From Streptomyces sp. NBC_00094 (GTDB lineage: Bacteria > Actinomycetota > Actinomycetes > Streptomycetales > Streptomycetaceae), in assembly GCF_026343125.1 (NCBI RefSeq), contig NZ_JAPEMB010000001.1, positions 1,798,001 through 1,862,000 on the forward strand: 64,000 bases of DNA, in the 5' to 3' direction. Of the stretch, positions 8,246 to 16,341 are shown piece by piece. Below the pieces are notes generated by a model. The model ran no database searches. It saw only the letters and a list, made by a program, of their open reading frames with translations, and was not told the origin of the DNA. The position numbers and the translations under genes are program-made. How positions within the stretch are numbered: the stretch's first letter is position 1; every line of letters begins with the position of its first letter.

Positions 8246-8479
8246 ATGGCACGTTGTGAGGTCTGCGGAAACGATTACGGCATGTCCTTCGAGGTGCACG
8301 CGCAGGGCGCCGTGCACGTCTTCGACTGCTTCTCCTGCGCCATCCACCGCATGGCGCCCATCTGCGAGCACTGCCGGGTCCAGATCATCGGACAGGGCGT
8401 CGAGGTCGAGGGCAGCTGGTACTGCGGCGCCCACTGCGCACGCGCGGAGGGAAAGGTGGGCATCGTCGACAGGGTGTGA
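8246..8479 (+). CDS. Small Cys-rich zinc-ribbon-like protein
   Basis: 77 residues. It contains four CxxC/CxxxC-type knuckles: CEVCGN at the start, CFSCAIH, CEHCRV and CGAHC. This is enough to bind one or two zinc ions in a zinc-ribbon or LIM-like arrangement. Similar short proteins are widespread in Streptomyces, sometimes labelled metallothionein-like. No enzymatic motif is visible. It lies 63 bases after the exonuclease and about 85 bases before the SURF1 gene, all on the plus strand. Function unknown; metal storage or a small nucleic-acid-binding role are both possible. Confidence 0.75.
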   Translation: MARCEVCGNDYGMSFEVHAQGAVHVFDCFSCAIHRMAPICEHCRVQIIGQGVEVEGSWYCGAHCARAEGKVGIVDRV

Positions 8480-8563
8480 GGAAACGATCCTGGGGGTCGG
8501 GCCTCCCCGAGTCGGCCGAACCCCGCCGCGTGCACCCCATGACCCCGGTTGTACCGTCATGGG

Positions 8564-9469
8564 GTGTACCGCTTCCTGTTGTCCCGGCAGTGGGTGATCC
8601 TCACCCTCGTCGCCCTCGCCCTCATCCCCACGATGATCGAGCTGGGCTTCTGGCAGTTCCACCGGCACGAACGCCGAGTGGCCCAGAACGCCCTGATCGC
8701 GGAGAACCTCAAGGCGAAGCCGGTCCCCGTCGAGGAGCTCACCTCCCCCGGCCACACCGTCCCGCGCGCCGACTACTGGCGCCAGGCCACCGCGACCGGC
8801 ACCTTCGACACCACCCACGAGGTGGTCGTCCGGCGTCGCACCAACGCCGACGACAAGCAGGGTGTGCTCGTCCTGACGCCGCTGGTCCTCCGGGACGGCA
8901 GCGTCGTCCTGGTCAACCGCGGCTGGGTGCCGGCCGCCGCCGACCAGCGCGCGTACCCGACGGTGCCGCCCGCTCCCAAGGGCGAGATCACCGTCACCGG
9001 CCGCCTCAAGGCCGACGAGACGACCGGCGCCAGCGGCATCAGGGACCTGAAGGGTCTGCCCGACCGCCAGGTCATGCTGATCAACAGCGAGCAGCAGGCC
9101 GCGCTCATCGGCCGCGAGGTGCTCGGCGGCTACCTCGAACAGATCACGCCCGAGCCGGCCGGCGACACCCCCGAACCGATCGCCGAGCCCGACCACGACT
9201 CGATCGGCGCGCACATGGCGTACGCCGTGCAGTGGTGGCTCTTCACCGCCGGGGTACCCGTCGGGTGGGTGATCCTCGTACGGCGCGAGAAGCGCGACCA
9301 GGAGGCCGCCGCCCGCACCGGGACCTCCGCCGGCGGAGCCTCCGGTGGCGGGGACGACGATGAGGACGGTTCCGAGGAAGGGCGCGGGGAGGGCGGCGCG
9401 GACGCTTCCGGCGCCACCGGGGTCCCGGCCGGGGACACGGCCGCGGCCCAGGCCACCCCGTCCCTCTGA
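8564..9469 (+). CDS. SURF1 family cytochrome oxidase assembly protein
   Basis: 301 residues from the GTG at 8564; an in-frame TTG at 8549 would add five residues. One transmembrane helix lies near the N-terminus (VILTLVALALIPTMIELGFWQ) and one near residue 230 (WWLFTAGVPVGWVILV). The SURF1 domain between them carries VLVNRGWVP and the typical exported beta-rich region. The C-terminal ~60 residues are Gly/Glu/Ala-rich and disordered. SURF1 proteins help insert heme a into cytochrome aa3 oxidase. No cytochrome oxidase genes are adjacent. No strong Shine-Dalgarno is seen, so a leaderless transcript is possible. Confidence 0.9.
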   Translation: MYRFLLSRQWVILTLVALALIPTMIELGFWQFHRHERRVAQNALIAENLKAKPVPVEELTSPGHTVPRADYWRQATATGTFDTTHEVVVRRRTNADDKQGVLVLTPLVLRDGSVVLVNRGWVPAAADQRAYPTVPPAPKGEITVTGRLKADETTGASGIRDLKGLPDRQVMLINSEQQAALIGREVLGGYLEQITPEPAGDTPEPIAEPDHDSIGAHMAYAVQWWLFTAGVPVGWVILVRREKRDQEAAARTGTSAGGASGGGDDDEDGSEEGRGEGGADASGATGVPAGDTAAAQATPSL

Positions 9470-9503
9470 TTGACGGACGCCGCTTCCGGGAACAGCCCAA
9501 AGC

Positions 9504-11288
9504 GTGACGCAACGTATCGACGACTACGCCCTCATCGGCGATCTCCAGACCGCCGCGCTCGTCGGCCGCGACGGGTCGGTCGACTGGCTGTGTCTGCCGC
9601 GGTTCGACTCGGGCGCCTGCTTCGCCGCGCTGCTCGGCGACGAGGAGAACGGCCACTGGCGGATCGCACCCAAGGGCGCCACGACCTGCACCACCCGTCG
9701 CTACGCCGACGACTCCCTCGTCCTGGAGACCTACTGGACGACCCGGACCGGCACCGTCAAGGTCGTCGACTTCATGCCGCAGCGGGACAAGTCCCCCGAC
9801 CTCATGCGGATCGTGGAGGGCGTCAGCGGCACCGTCGAGATGAGCTCCGTCCTGCGGCTGCGCTTCGACTACGGCTCGATCGTGCCGTGGATGCGCCGAG
9901 CCGACGGCCATCGGGTCGCGGTCGCCGGGCCGGACGCCGTCTGGCTGCGCAGTGTGCCGCCCGTGAAGACCTGGGGCCAGCAGTTCGCCACCTGCTCCTC
10001 CTTCACCGTCGCCGCCGGCGAGAAGGTGGCGTTCGTGCTGACCTGGCACCCCTCCCACGAGCCGCGCCCCGAGCTCGTCGACCCCTTCACGGCCCTGGAG
10101 CAGTCGCTGCAGGACTGGCGGGAGTGGTCGGCCCGGTGCACGTACCGGGGCCCCCACCAGGAGGCGGTGCTGCGCTCCCTCATCACCCTCAAGGCGCTCA
10201 CGTACGCCCCGACCGGTGGGATCGTCGCCGCCCCCACCACCTCCCTGCCGGAGGAGCTCGGTGGCGTACGGAACTGGGACTACCGCGCCTGCTGGCTGCG
10301 CGACTCCTCCCTCACCCTCGGCGCGCTGCTCGCCGCCGGGTACGTCGAGGAGGCCGCCGCATGGCGGGACTGGCTGCTGCGCTCGGTCGCGGGCGACCCG
10401 GCCGACCTCCAGATCATGTACGGCCCCGCCGGGGAGCGTCGGCTGCCCGAGACGACCCTGCCGTGGCTGCGCGGCTACGCCGACTCGGCGCCGGTACGGA
10501 CCGGGAACGCGGCCGTGGAGCAGTTCCAGCTCGACGTGTACGGCGAGGTCATGGACTCGCTCTACCGCGCGCGCGAGGCCGGGATCCCCGCCAAGCGGCA
10601 CGCCTGGAACCTCCAGTTGAGCCTGCTCGGCTTCCTGGAGTCGACCTGGCGGAACCCCGACGAGGGCCTGTGGGAGGTGCGCGGGCCGCGCCGCCACTTC
10701 ACCCACTCGAAGGTGATGGCCTGGGTCGCCGCCGACCGTGCGGTGCGCACCCTGGAGGCCGACCCCTCCCTGCCGGGGGACGCGGCGCGGTGGCGGGCGA
10801 TGCGGAACGAGATCCACGAGGACGTCTGCGCCAAGGCGTACGACCCCGACCGGAACACCTTCACCCAGTCGTACGGCTCCCGGGAGCTGGACGCCGCCAC
10901 GCTGCTCATCCCCCAGGTCGGCTTCCTGCCGCCGGACGACCCCCGGGTGGTCGGGACGGTGGACGCGGTACGGGCGGAACTGCTGCACGGCGGGTTCCTG
11001 CGCCGGTACAGCACGGATTCCGGCACCGTGGACGGGCTGCCCGGGAAGGAGGGGACGTTCCTCGTCTGCTCCTTCTGGCTGGCGGACGCGCTGCGGCTGA
11101 CCGGCAGGACCGAGGAGGCGCGCCTGCTCTTCGACCGGCTCGTCGCCCTCCGCAACGACGTGGGGCTCCTCGCGGAGGAGTACGACCCCGTGGCAGGGCG
11201 TCAGCTCGGCAACTTCCCCCAGGCCTTCAGCCACATCGGCCTGGTGGGCACCGCCTTCGCGCTCGCCGCCGAGGAGGCGGCAGGATAG
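9504..11288 (+). CDS. Glycoside hydrolase family 15 protein
   Basis: 594 residues, the usual length for the bacterial GH15 group that includes glucoamylases and the mycobacterial-type trehalase. It begins RIDDYALIGDLQTAALVGRDGSVDWLC, the diagnostic N-terminal block of this group. The catalytic (alpha/alpha)6 domain follows, with NWDYRACWLRDSS and AYDPDRNTFTQSYG. No signal peptide, so it is cytosolic and suited to intracellular trehalose or small alpha-glucans. A GTG start is used. It is followed after 4 bases by an SDR gene, so the two are probably co-transcribed. Trehalose as substrate is an inference from the group, not proven by motifs. Confidence 0.9.
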   Translation: MTQRIDDYALIGDLQTAALVGRDGSVDWLCLPRFDSGACFAALLGDEENGHWRIAPKGATTCTTRRYADDSLVLETYWTTRTGTVKVVDFMPQRDKSPDLMRIVEGVSGTVEMSSVLRLRFDYGSIVPWMRRADGHRVAVAGPDAVWLRSVPPVKTWGQQFATCSSFTVAAGEKVAFVLTWHPSHEPRPELVDPFTALEQSLQDWREWSARCTYRGPHQEAVLRSLITLKALTYAPTGGIVAAPTTSLPEELGGVRNWDYRACWLRDSSLTLGALLAAGYVEEAAAWRDWLLRSVAGDPADLQIMYGPAGERRLPETTLPWLRGYADSAPVRTGNAAVEQFQLDVYGEVMDSLYRAREAGIPAKRHAWNLQLSLLGFLESTWRNPDEGLWEVRGPRRHFTHSKVMAWVAADRAVRTLEADPSLPGDAARWRAMRNEIHEDVCAKAYDPDRNTFTQSYGSRELDAATLLIPQVGFLPPDDPRVVGTVDAVRAELLHGGFLRRYSTDSGTVDGLPGKEGTFLVCSFWLADALRLTGRTEEARLLFDRLVALRNDVGLLAEEYDPVAGRQLGNFPQAFSHIGLVGTAFALAAEEAAG

Positions 11289-11292
11289 GCCC

Positions 11293-12048
11293 ATGGATCT
11301 GGGACTGAAGGACCGTGTGTACGTGGTGACCGGCGCGACCCGGGGGCTCGGGAGGGCCTCGGCGGAGGCGCTGCTCGCCGAGGGCGCGAAGGTGCTGATC
11401 ACCGGGCGCGAGGAGAAGGCGGTCGCGGAGGCGGTGGCCGAGCTGGGCACGGGCGCGGAGGGCGTCGCCGCCGACAACACCGACCCGGAGACCCCGGCCC
11501 GGCTGATCGCCGAGGCCCGGGCGCGGTTCGGCGGCTTCGACGGCATCCTCATCAGCGTCGGCGGCCCGGCGCCCGGCTTCGCCGCCGACAACACCGACGA
11601 GCAGTGGGCGGCCGCGTTCGACACGGTCTTCCTCGGAGCCGTACGGCTGGCCCGCGCGGCGGCCGAGACGCTCGTCGAGGGCGGTGTCATCGGCTTCGTC
11701 CTGTCCGGTTCGGTCCATGAGCCGATCCCGGGCCTGACCATCTCGAACGGGCTCCGCCCCGGGCTCGCCGGCTTCGCCAAGTCCCTCGCCAACGACCTGG
11801 GCCCGCGCGGGGTCCGGGTCATCGGACTGCTGCCGAGCCGGATCGACACGGACCGGGTGCGCTCCCTCGACACGCTCTCCGGCGACGCGGACGCGGCACG
11901 CGCGGCGAACGAGGCCGCGATCCCGCTGCGCCGCTACGGCACGCCGGAGGAGTTCGGGCGCACGGCGGCCTTCCTGCTGTCGCCGGCCGCCTCGTACCTG
12001 ACGGGGCTGATGCTCCCGGTGGACGGCGGGGCGCGCGGCGGCTTCTGA
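11293..12048 (+). CDS. SDR-fold protein lacking the canonical Tyr-Lys pair
   Basis: 251 residues with a normal Rossmann N-terminus (VVTGATRGLGRA) and C-terminus (LLPSRIDTDRV, MLPVDGG). Aligned by eye with classical SDRs, the YxxxK catalytic block is replaced by SNGLR (residues 151-155), so Tyr becomes Ser and Lys becomes Arg. The NNAG motif is SVGG. The Ser of the triad region (FVLSGS) is kept. This is a recognisable SDR subgroup in actinomycetes and not a random mutation, since the surrounding block is intact. It may use a different mechanism, or bind the cofactor without classical catalysis. It lies 4 bases after the GH15 gene. Confidence 0.85.
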   Translation: MDLGLKDRVYVVTGATRGLGRASAEALLAEGAKVLITGREEKAVAEAVAELGTGAEGVAADNTDPETPARLIAEARARFGGFDGILISVGGPAPGFAADNTDEQWAAAFDTVFLGAVRLARAAAETLVEGGVIGFVLSGSVHEPIPGLTISNGLRPGLAGFAKSLANDLGPRGVRVIGLLPSRIDTDRVRSLDTLSGDADAARAANEAAIPLRRYGTPEEFGRTAAFLLSPAASYLTGLMLPVDGGARGGF

Positions 12049-12059
12049 GCCGGGCTCAG
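12045..12059. terminator. Palindrome holding both convergent stop codons
   Basis: CTGAGCCGGGCTCAG is a perfect 15-bp palindrome at the meeting point of the SDR and the amaP-like gene, and it contains the TGA stops of both. It could act as a weak bidirectional hairpin. The stem is only 6 bp and there is no U tract. Confidence 0.3.
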
Positions 12060-12643
12060 GTCACGCGGCGGGCGCGGTGCTTCACGGCCCGCAGGCGCGC
12101 CTCCGTCGGCAGCGCGGGCAGTCCCGTGGACGTACGGGCGTGCGCGAGGGCCTCGGTGCTGAGGGTGCGCAGGGCGTCCCCCGGTGCGGCGTACGGCTCC
12201 AGGAGGAGCGCGACGCGGGTACGGGGGGCACCGCGGCGGCCCGTGAGGGAGACCTGGGCCCGGGCCACGCCCTCCTGGGCGGTGGCGTCGGCCTCCAGGA
12301 CGGCCTCCAGGGCGCGGCCCCGGAGGACCGCCTCCTCGCCGTCACCGGTGTCGACGACGACCTCGCGCAGCCGGGCCCGCCGGAACTGGACGAGCAGCCA
12401 CCACAGGGCGAGCAGGACGACGAGCCCGAGGACCGCGATGACCACGGGCCACCACCAGCCCTCGTCGCGCCAGCGCTGCCGGTCGGCGGCGGAGAGCAGG
12501 ACGTCGGAGGGGCCGGACCAGGGCCACCAGGACGGTACGGGGGCGTCGAGGCCGGCGGCGAGGACGGCGCCGCCGGCGAGGACGAGGAGCAGCCCGGCGA
12601 GCCCGAGCAGGACGCGGTTCACGCGCCGGAGGACGACCGTCAC
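12056..12643 (-). CDS. amaP: Alkaline shock response membrane anchor AmaP-like protein
   Basis: 195 residues. Two transmembrane helices lie near residues 10-32 and 65-88, bracketing a short Trp/Pro-rich extracytoplasmic loop (PSWWPWSG). A cytosolic alpha/beta region follows, with RLREVVVDTGDGEEAVLRGRAL-type features in the AmaP/Gls24-like pattern. In Firmicutes AmaP anchors Asp23 at the membrane. It is the last gene of a five-gene minus-strand set with two Asp23/Gls24 proteins, and lies 6 bases after the DUF6286-type gene. The assignment rests on topology and context more than on strong motifs. Confidence 0.75.
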   Translation of the reverse strand: MTVVLRRVNRVLLGLAGLLLVLAGGAVLAAGLDAPVPSWWPWSGPSDVLLSAADRQRWRDEGWWWPVVIAVLGLVVLLALWWLLVQFRRARLREVVVDTGDGEEAVLRGRALEAVLEADATAQEGVARAQVSLTGRRGAPRTRVALLLEPYAAPGDALRTLSTEALAHARTSTGLPALPTEARLRAVKHRARRVT

Positions 12644-12649
12644 TCCGGT

Positions 12650-13288
12650 TCACCCCTTCCTGGGCGGGCGGGACACCCGTACCGACAGCGCGGGTGGATG
12701 GGCGAGGCCGAGTTCGTCGACGCCGGTGGCGAGGACGGTCTCCACGTCGGCGCGGACCTCGTCGAGCGGCCGGAAGTGCGAGACCGCGCGGACGGCGACC
12801 TTGGCGCGGCCGACGCGCACCCGGACGGACCGCACCCCGGAGACCTCCATCGCGCGGTCGCGCAGGGCGAGGGCTGCGGCCTCGCGGTCGAGCCCGGCCC
12901 GTACGTCGGCGTGGTCGCGGCGCATGGGAAGGACGGCGCGCAGGCCGGGGGTCGCGGCGAGGATCAGCAGCCAGACGCCGAGGACGACGGCGAGGGCGGC
13001 CCCGGTGAGGACCGAGGCGCTGTCGAGCGGCCGGCTCGCGAGCGCGTCGGCGAGCTCACGCCGCCAGGCCATCGCGGACCGCTCGGCCCGCACGGACGCC
13101 ACGTCGTACAACAGCAGCCCGGCCCCACCGAGGACGACGGCCGCCAGCACGGCGGCGGGAATGCGCCGCACCGCCCAGAAGCGACGCACGGGCCGCGCGG
13201 GGACGTCGGCGAGGACGGGTACGGAGTCGGGGTGCGGGGGGTCGTCGGCCTCGTCCCCCGTGGGGTGCGGGTCCGGGGTGGTGGTCAT
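12650..13288 (-). CDS. DUF6286-type membrane protein of the Asp23/Gls24 cluster
   Basis: 212 residues from the ATG at 13286-13288, whose A and T overlap the TGA of the gene before it. An acidic, Pro-rich N-terminus of about 40 residues is followed by two transmembrane helices (AAVLAAVVLGGAGLLLYDV and VLTGAALAVVLGVWLLIL). The cytosolic C-terminus contains VSGVRSVRVRVGRAKVAVRA, a beta-alpha-beta pattern resembling a degenerate Gls24 fold. This arrangement is typical of DUF6286 proteins that accompany Streptomyces Asp23 genes. Molecular function unknown; it probably belongs to a membrane-associated Asp23-like assembly. Confidence 0.75.
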   Translation of the reverse strand: MTTTPDPHPTGDEADDPPHPDSVPVLADVPARPVRRFWAVRRIPAAVLAAVVLGGAGLLLYDVASVRAERSAMAWRRELADALASRPLDSASVLTGAALAVVLGVWLLILAATPGLRAVLPMRRDHADVRAGLDREAAALALRDRAMEVSGVRSVRVRVGRAKVAVRAVSHFRPLDEVRADVETVLATGVDELGLAHPPALSVRVSRPPRKG

Positions 13289-13629
13289 GAGAGGCGGCCC
13301 CTCGGGGTGCTCTGGCGGGTGTGCGCGGAGTGGAGGCGCTCCACGTGGACGACGACCTCGTGGACCTCCATGCCCACGAGGCCCTCCACGCGGCTGCGGA
13401 CCCGGCCCCGGACGGCCCCGCACTGGCGGCCGATGTCGGACGGGTAGGCGAGTTCGAGGCTCACCGACACCCTGGCGACGTCCCGGTGGACGACGACCGA
13501 GGCGTGCGGCGCGGAGCCCCCCTCGGGGACGCCGTCGATCGCCTCCCGTGCCGCCTGGGACGCGATCTTCGCGGCGACACGGTCGGCGATCGTGGTCGCT
13601 CCTCGGTCACGGACCGGGTCCGCCGCCAC
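13285..13629 (-). CDS. Asp23/Gls24 family envelope stress response protein
   Basis: 114 residues with the Gls24 fold: TTIADRVAAKIASQAAREAIDGV at the N-terminus, then SVVVHRDVARVSVSLELAYPSDI and a terminal VHEVVVHVERLHS strand. These small proteins assemble under the membrane in other Gram-positives and are induced by alkaline or envelope stress. A GTG start at 13627-13629 is used, 6 bases after the stop of the small membrane protein gene, and the stop overlaps the next ATG. The C-terminal tail is Arg/Ser-rich and poorly conserved. Confidence 0.85.
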   Translation of the reverse strand: MAADPVRDRGATTIADRVAAKIASQAAREAIDGVPEGGSAPHASVVVHRDVARVSVSLELAYPSDIGRQCGAVRGRVRSRVEGLVGMEVHEVVVHVERLHSAHTRQSTPRGRLS

Positions 13630-13635
13630 CCCCGG

Positions 13636-13827
13636 TCACCGCCGCCGGTCGCCGCGTTCGCGGCCCCGGAACAGGTCGCCGGGTTCGAGGTCGCCGTCGA
13701 GGAAACGGCCGGCCACGAAGCCGATCGCGCCCAAGGCCGCGACCAGCAGAAACGCCCCGAAGCCGCCGAAGTACCCGGCGAAGCCGAGGGCCATGCCGGC
13801 CACCAGGCCGACCACCGCCATGCTCAT
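13636..13827 (-). CDS. Small two-helix membrane protein of the Asp23 cluster
   Basis: 63 residues. Two Gly/Ala/Phe-rich transmembrane segments (AVVGLVAGMALGFAGYF and AFLLVAALGAIGFVAGRF) are followed by a charged C-terminus RGRERGDRRR. It resembles the small DUF2273-like proteins found beside Asp23 genes and probably serves as a membrane partner. GGGGACAGGA precedes the ATG at the right distance. It lies 46 bases after the upstream Asp23 gene. Confidence 0.75.
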   Translation of the reverse strand: MSMAVVGLVAGMALGFAGYFGGFGAFLLVAALGAIGFVAGRFLDGDLEPGDLFRGRERGDRRR

Positions 13828-13873
13828 TCCTGTCCCCTTTCGAGGCCTGTTCGACGGACGGGTGCCCGACGGA

Positions 13874-14350
13874 CTACTGGAGCCTCTGCTCCGGCTCGTC
13901 CTCCTCCTCGTCCGGGAGCTTCACGTCGCTGACAGCGATGTTGACCTCGACCACTTCGAGGCCGGTCATCCGCTCCACCGCGGCGATGACGTTCTCCCGG
14001 ACGTCGCCGGCGACGTCGGCGATGGACACGCCGTAGTCGACGACGATCTCCAGGTCGAGCGCGGTCTGCACCTCGCCGACCTCGGCCTTCACCCCGCGGG
14101 TGACGCTCGCCTTGCCGCCGCCCCCGCCGGGCACCCGGTCGCGTACGGCTCCGAAGGTGCGGGAGAGGCCGCTGCCCATGGCGTGGACGCCGACGACGTC
14201 GCGGGCGGCGAGGCCGGCGATCTTCTCCACGACGCCGTCGGCGATCGTGGTCCGGCCCCTGGAGGCCGGGGCGCCACCGCCCCGCTTGGTCACGGAAGTA
14301 CGGCGCGGGTCGTCGGTCGAGGTGTCGCCGGAGTGTGCACTGTCCGTCAT
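13874..14350 (-). CDS. Asp23/Gls24 family envelope stress response protein (first gene)
   Basis: 158 residues, the canonical Asp23 protein of the cluster. A disordered N-terminus of about 33 residues precedes RTTIADGVVEKIAGLAARDVVGVHAMG, a Gly-rich loop, then VQTALDLEIVVDYGVSIADVAGDVRENVIAAVERMTG and VVEVNIAVSDVKL. The C-terminus is acidic. The start ATG (14348-14350) has AGAAGGGGCG upstream, while longer in-frame extensions run through the divergent promoter. It is the first gene of the minus-strand cluster, so its promoter lies in the 90-bp gap to the divergent gene at 14444. Confidence 0.9.
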   Translation of the reverse strand: MTDSAHSGDTSTDDPRRTSVTKRGGGAPASRGRTTIADGVVEKIAGLAARDVVGVHAMGSGLSRTFGAVRDRVPGGGGGKASVTRGVKAEVGEVQTALDLEIVVDYGVSIADVAGDVRENVIAAVERMTGLEVVEVNIAVSDVKLPDEEEDEPEQRLQ

Positions 14351-14443
14351 GAGGTTTCGCCCCTTCTGGGATATTTCGGGGTTCTTTGTCCACACTAAGG
14401 GCGGCTGCCCGGTCCCGCGCCGGGGATACGGCAGGCTGGGGTA

Positions 14444-15157
14444 ATGACGACGGCTGAGGGTTGGACGACGGCGGTACGGGATCGCCTCGCACCGGGCAGG
14501 CTGCTGCCACTCGGGGCGGCGGCGGACGGCGCGTGGATCACGGAACGTGCGGCGCGGACCGTCCTCGACGGGGCCGCGGCGGCGGTACGGGGCGTGGTGC
14601 CGGGCGAGCTCCGGATCGGGCCCGCAGAGGAGACCACCGAGGAGTCCACCGAAGGGACCGCCGACGAGACCATTGGGGTGACGGAGGCGTTCACGGTGCC
14701 GCCGGGCGGGCTGCCGCCGGGGCCGCTGCGGATCTCGGCGGGGTTCGGGGCGGTGGCGGGGCGCCCGCTGCCCGAGCTCGCCGGTGAGCTCCGGGAGGCA
14801 CTGCGCGCGGCGGCGGAGGACGGTCTCGGGCTCGTGGTGGCGGCCGTGGACCTGCGGGTGACGGACCTGCTCGACTCGGCACCGCCGCCTTCCGGGCCGA
14901 CCGCGCCCCCACCCGGGCGCCCCTCCCCCGCCACGGACGACCCCGCCGCCCTGACGGCGCTGCGGGTGGAGGGGGTGGCGGGTGTGACGGACGCGCTGGG
15001 CCCGCCGGTCGCCCTGACCCCGGGCCGGGTACGGATCGAGCTGGCGGTGACGGCCGGCCACCGCCCCCTGGACGTGGCCCGCGCCGTACGGAACGCCGTG
15101 ACCGCCGCCACCCGGGAGGCGACGGCGGTCACGGTGCTGATCTCGGAGCTGCGGTAG
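14444..15157 (+). CDS. Double Gls24-like repeat protein, divergent from the Asp23 cluster
   Basis: 237 residues. It appears to contain two degenerate Gls24-like halves: one around residues 85-145 (LRISAGFGAVAGRPLPELAGELREAL with VDLRVTDLL) and one at the C-terminus (VALTPGRVRIELAVTAGHRPLDVARAVRNAV then VTVLISELR). An acidic Thr/Glu segment (about residues 60-80) and a Pro-rich linker separate parts of it. Streptomyces homologues are sometimes labelled nucleopolyhedrovirus P10 family protein, which says nothing about function. It shares the intergenic region with the Asp23 cluster and probably belongs to the same stress response. Confidence 0.75.
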   Translation: MTTAEGWTTAVRDRLAPGRLLPLGAAADGAWITERAARTVLDGAAAAVRGVVPGELRIGPAEETTEESTEGTADETIGVTEAFTVPPGGLPPGPLRISAGFGAVAGRPLPELAGELREALRAAAEDGLGLVVAAVDLRVTDLLDSAPPPSGPTAPPPGRPSPATDDPAALTALRVEGVAGVTDALGPPVALTPGRVRIELAVTAGHRPLDVARAVRNAVTAATREATAVTVLISELR

Positions 15158-15188
15158 GAGCGCCCGCGTGACGTCGGTCCGTGCGACG

Positions 15189-15989
15189 TCAGTCGCCGAG
15201 GCCCGCGAGGTCGCGCAGGCGGCGGGCCTGGGCGGCCCGCTCGGCGGTGCGCTGCTCCTCGTACGAGCGGCCGGAGGCAGCCTGGAGGAGCGCCTTGGTC
15301 TCGTTGACCGCGGCGCGCGGCGCCGCGAGCAGGGCGGCGCTCAGGTCCCGTACCGTCGCGTCGAGCTCGTCGACGGGCACGGAGATGTTGGCGAGACCGA
15401 TGCGCTCGGCTTCCGCCGCGTGGACGAAGCGGCCGGTGGCGCAGATCTCCAGCGCGCGGGCGTAACCCACGAGCGAGACGAGCGGGTGCGTCCCCGTGAG
15501 GTCCGGGACGAGACCCAGGCTGGTCTCACGCATGGCGAACTGCACGTCCTCGGCCACGACCCGCAGGTCACAGGCGAGGGCGAGCTGGAAGCCCGCACCG
15601 ATGGCGTGCCCCTGGACCGCCGCGATCGACACGAGGTCGCTGCGGCGCCACCAGGTGAACGCCTCCTGGTACTCGGCGATCTCGGCGTCGAGGTCCGCGT
15701 CGGAACCGCGTGCGAGATCGAGGAAGGACGGCTCTCCGTCGAAGCCCTCGGGCGTGAACGCCTGCCGGTCGAGCCCTGCGGAGAAGGACTTTCCCTCTCC
15801 GCGCAGGACGACGACCCGCACGCTGCCGGGCAACGACCGGCCGGCTTCCGTCAACGCCCGCCACAGAGCGGGAGACTGAGCGTTGCGCTTCGCCGGGTTG
15901 GTCAGGGTCACCGTGGCAACGGCGTCCTCGACGGTGAGCCGTACACCGTCCTTGTCGAACACGAGCTCAGAGTCGTCGAGCGTGGTCAT
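15189..15989 (-). CDS. Enoyl-CoA hydratase/isomerase family protein
   Basis: 266 residues. Crotonase fold with both oxyanion-hole segments: GKSFSAGLDRQAF near residue 65 and AVQGHAIGAGFQLALACDLRV near residues 125-145. The second catalytic region is FAMRETSLGLVPDLTGTHPL. The family's hydratase glutamate appears replaced by Asp in LVPDLTG, so isomerase or another CoA-ester chemistry is possible. The ATG at 15987-15989 has GGAGGC before it; an upstream in-frame extension has no homology. It stands alone with no fatty-acid oxidation neighbours. Confidence 0.88.
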   Translation of the reverse strand: MTTLDDSELVFDKDGVRLTVEDAVATVTLTNPAKRNAQSPALWRALTEAGRSLPGSVRVVVLRGEGKSFSAGLDRQAFTPEGFDGEPSFLDLARGSDADLDAEIAEYQEAFTWWRRSDLVSIAAVQGHAIGAGFQLALACDLRVVAEDVQFAMRETSLGLVPDLTGTHPLVSLVGYARALEICATGRFVHAAEAERIGLANISVPVDELDATVRDLSAALLAAPRAAVNETKALLQAASGRSYEEQRTAERAAQARRLRDLAGLGD

Positions 15990-16119
15990 GGGGCGCCTCC
16001 GGTTCCGGTGCAGCACTTGCAACGATGCTAAGTGACTGCACAGTAACCACCTGGCCGACCGCGAGGCCGACCGGGTGGCCACCGAGAGACCTCGGTGGCC
16101 CGGTCGAGCCGCCCCGATG

Positions 16120-16341
16120 TCAGACCGAGGCTTCCTTCTTGCCCCGTGTCGCTCCGCCGCGTCCGCGCAGCGTGACTCCGGACTCGCTCAGCATCCGGTG
16201 GACGAATCCGTAGGAGCGGCCGGTTTCCTCGGCCAGCGCCCGGATGCTCGCACCGGAGTCGTACTTCTTCTTCAGGTCTGCCGCGAGCTTGTCGCGCGCG
16301 GCGCCGGTCACCCGGCTGCCCTTCTTCAGAGTCTCGGCCAC
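16120..16341 (-). CDS. Small helix-turn-helix protein
   Basis: 73 residues from the GTG at 16339-16341, preceded by GAGGAGG at a 5-base spacing. Basic N-terminus (LKKGSRVTGAARDKLAADLKKKY) followed by an HTH of resolvase/sigma-like type, ASIRALAEETGRSYGFVHRMLSESG, and a basic Gly-rich tail. Proteins of this size and sequence are highly conserved across Streptomyces. A DNA-binding role is very likely; its targets are unknown. An in-frame extension to 16590 lacks homology. The preceding 375 bp upstream region is otherwise gene-poor. Confidence 0.8.
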   Translation of the reverse strand: MAETLKKGSRVTGAARDKLAADLKKKYDSGASIRALAEETGRSYGFVHRMLSESGVTLRGRGGATRGKKEASV

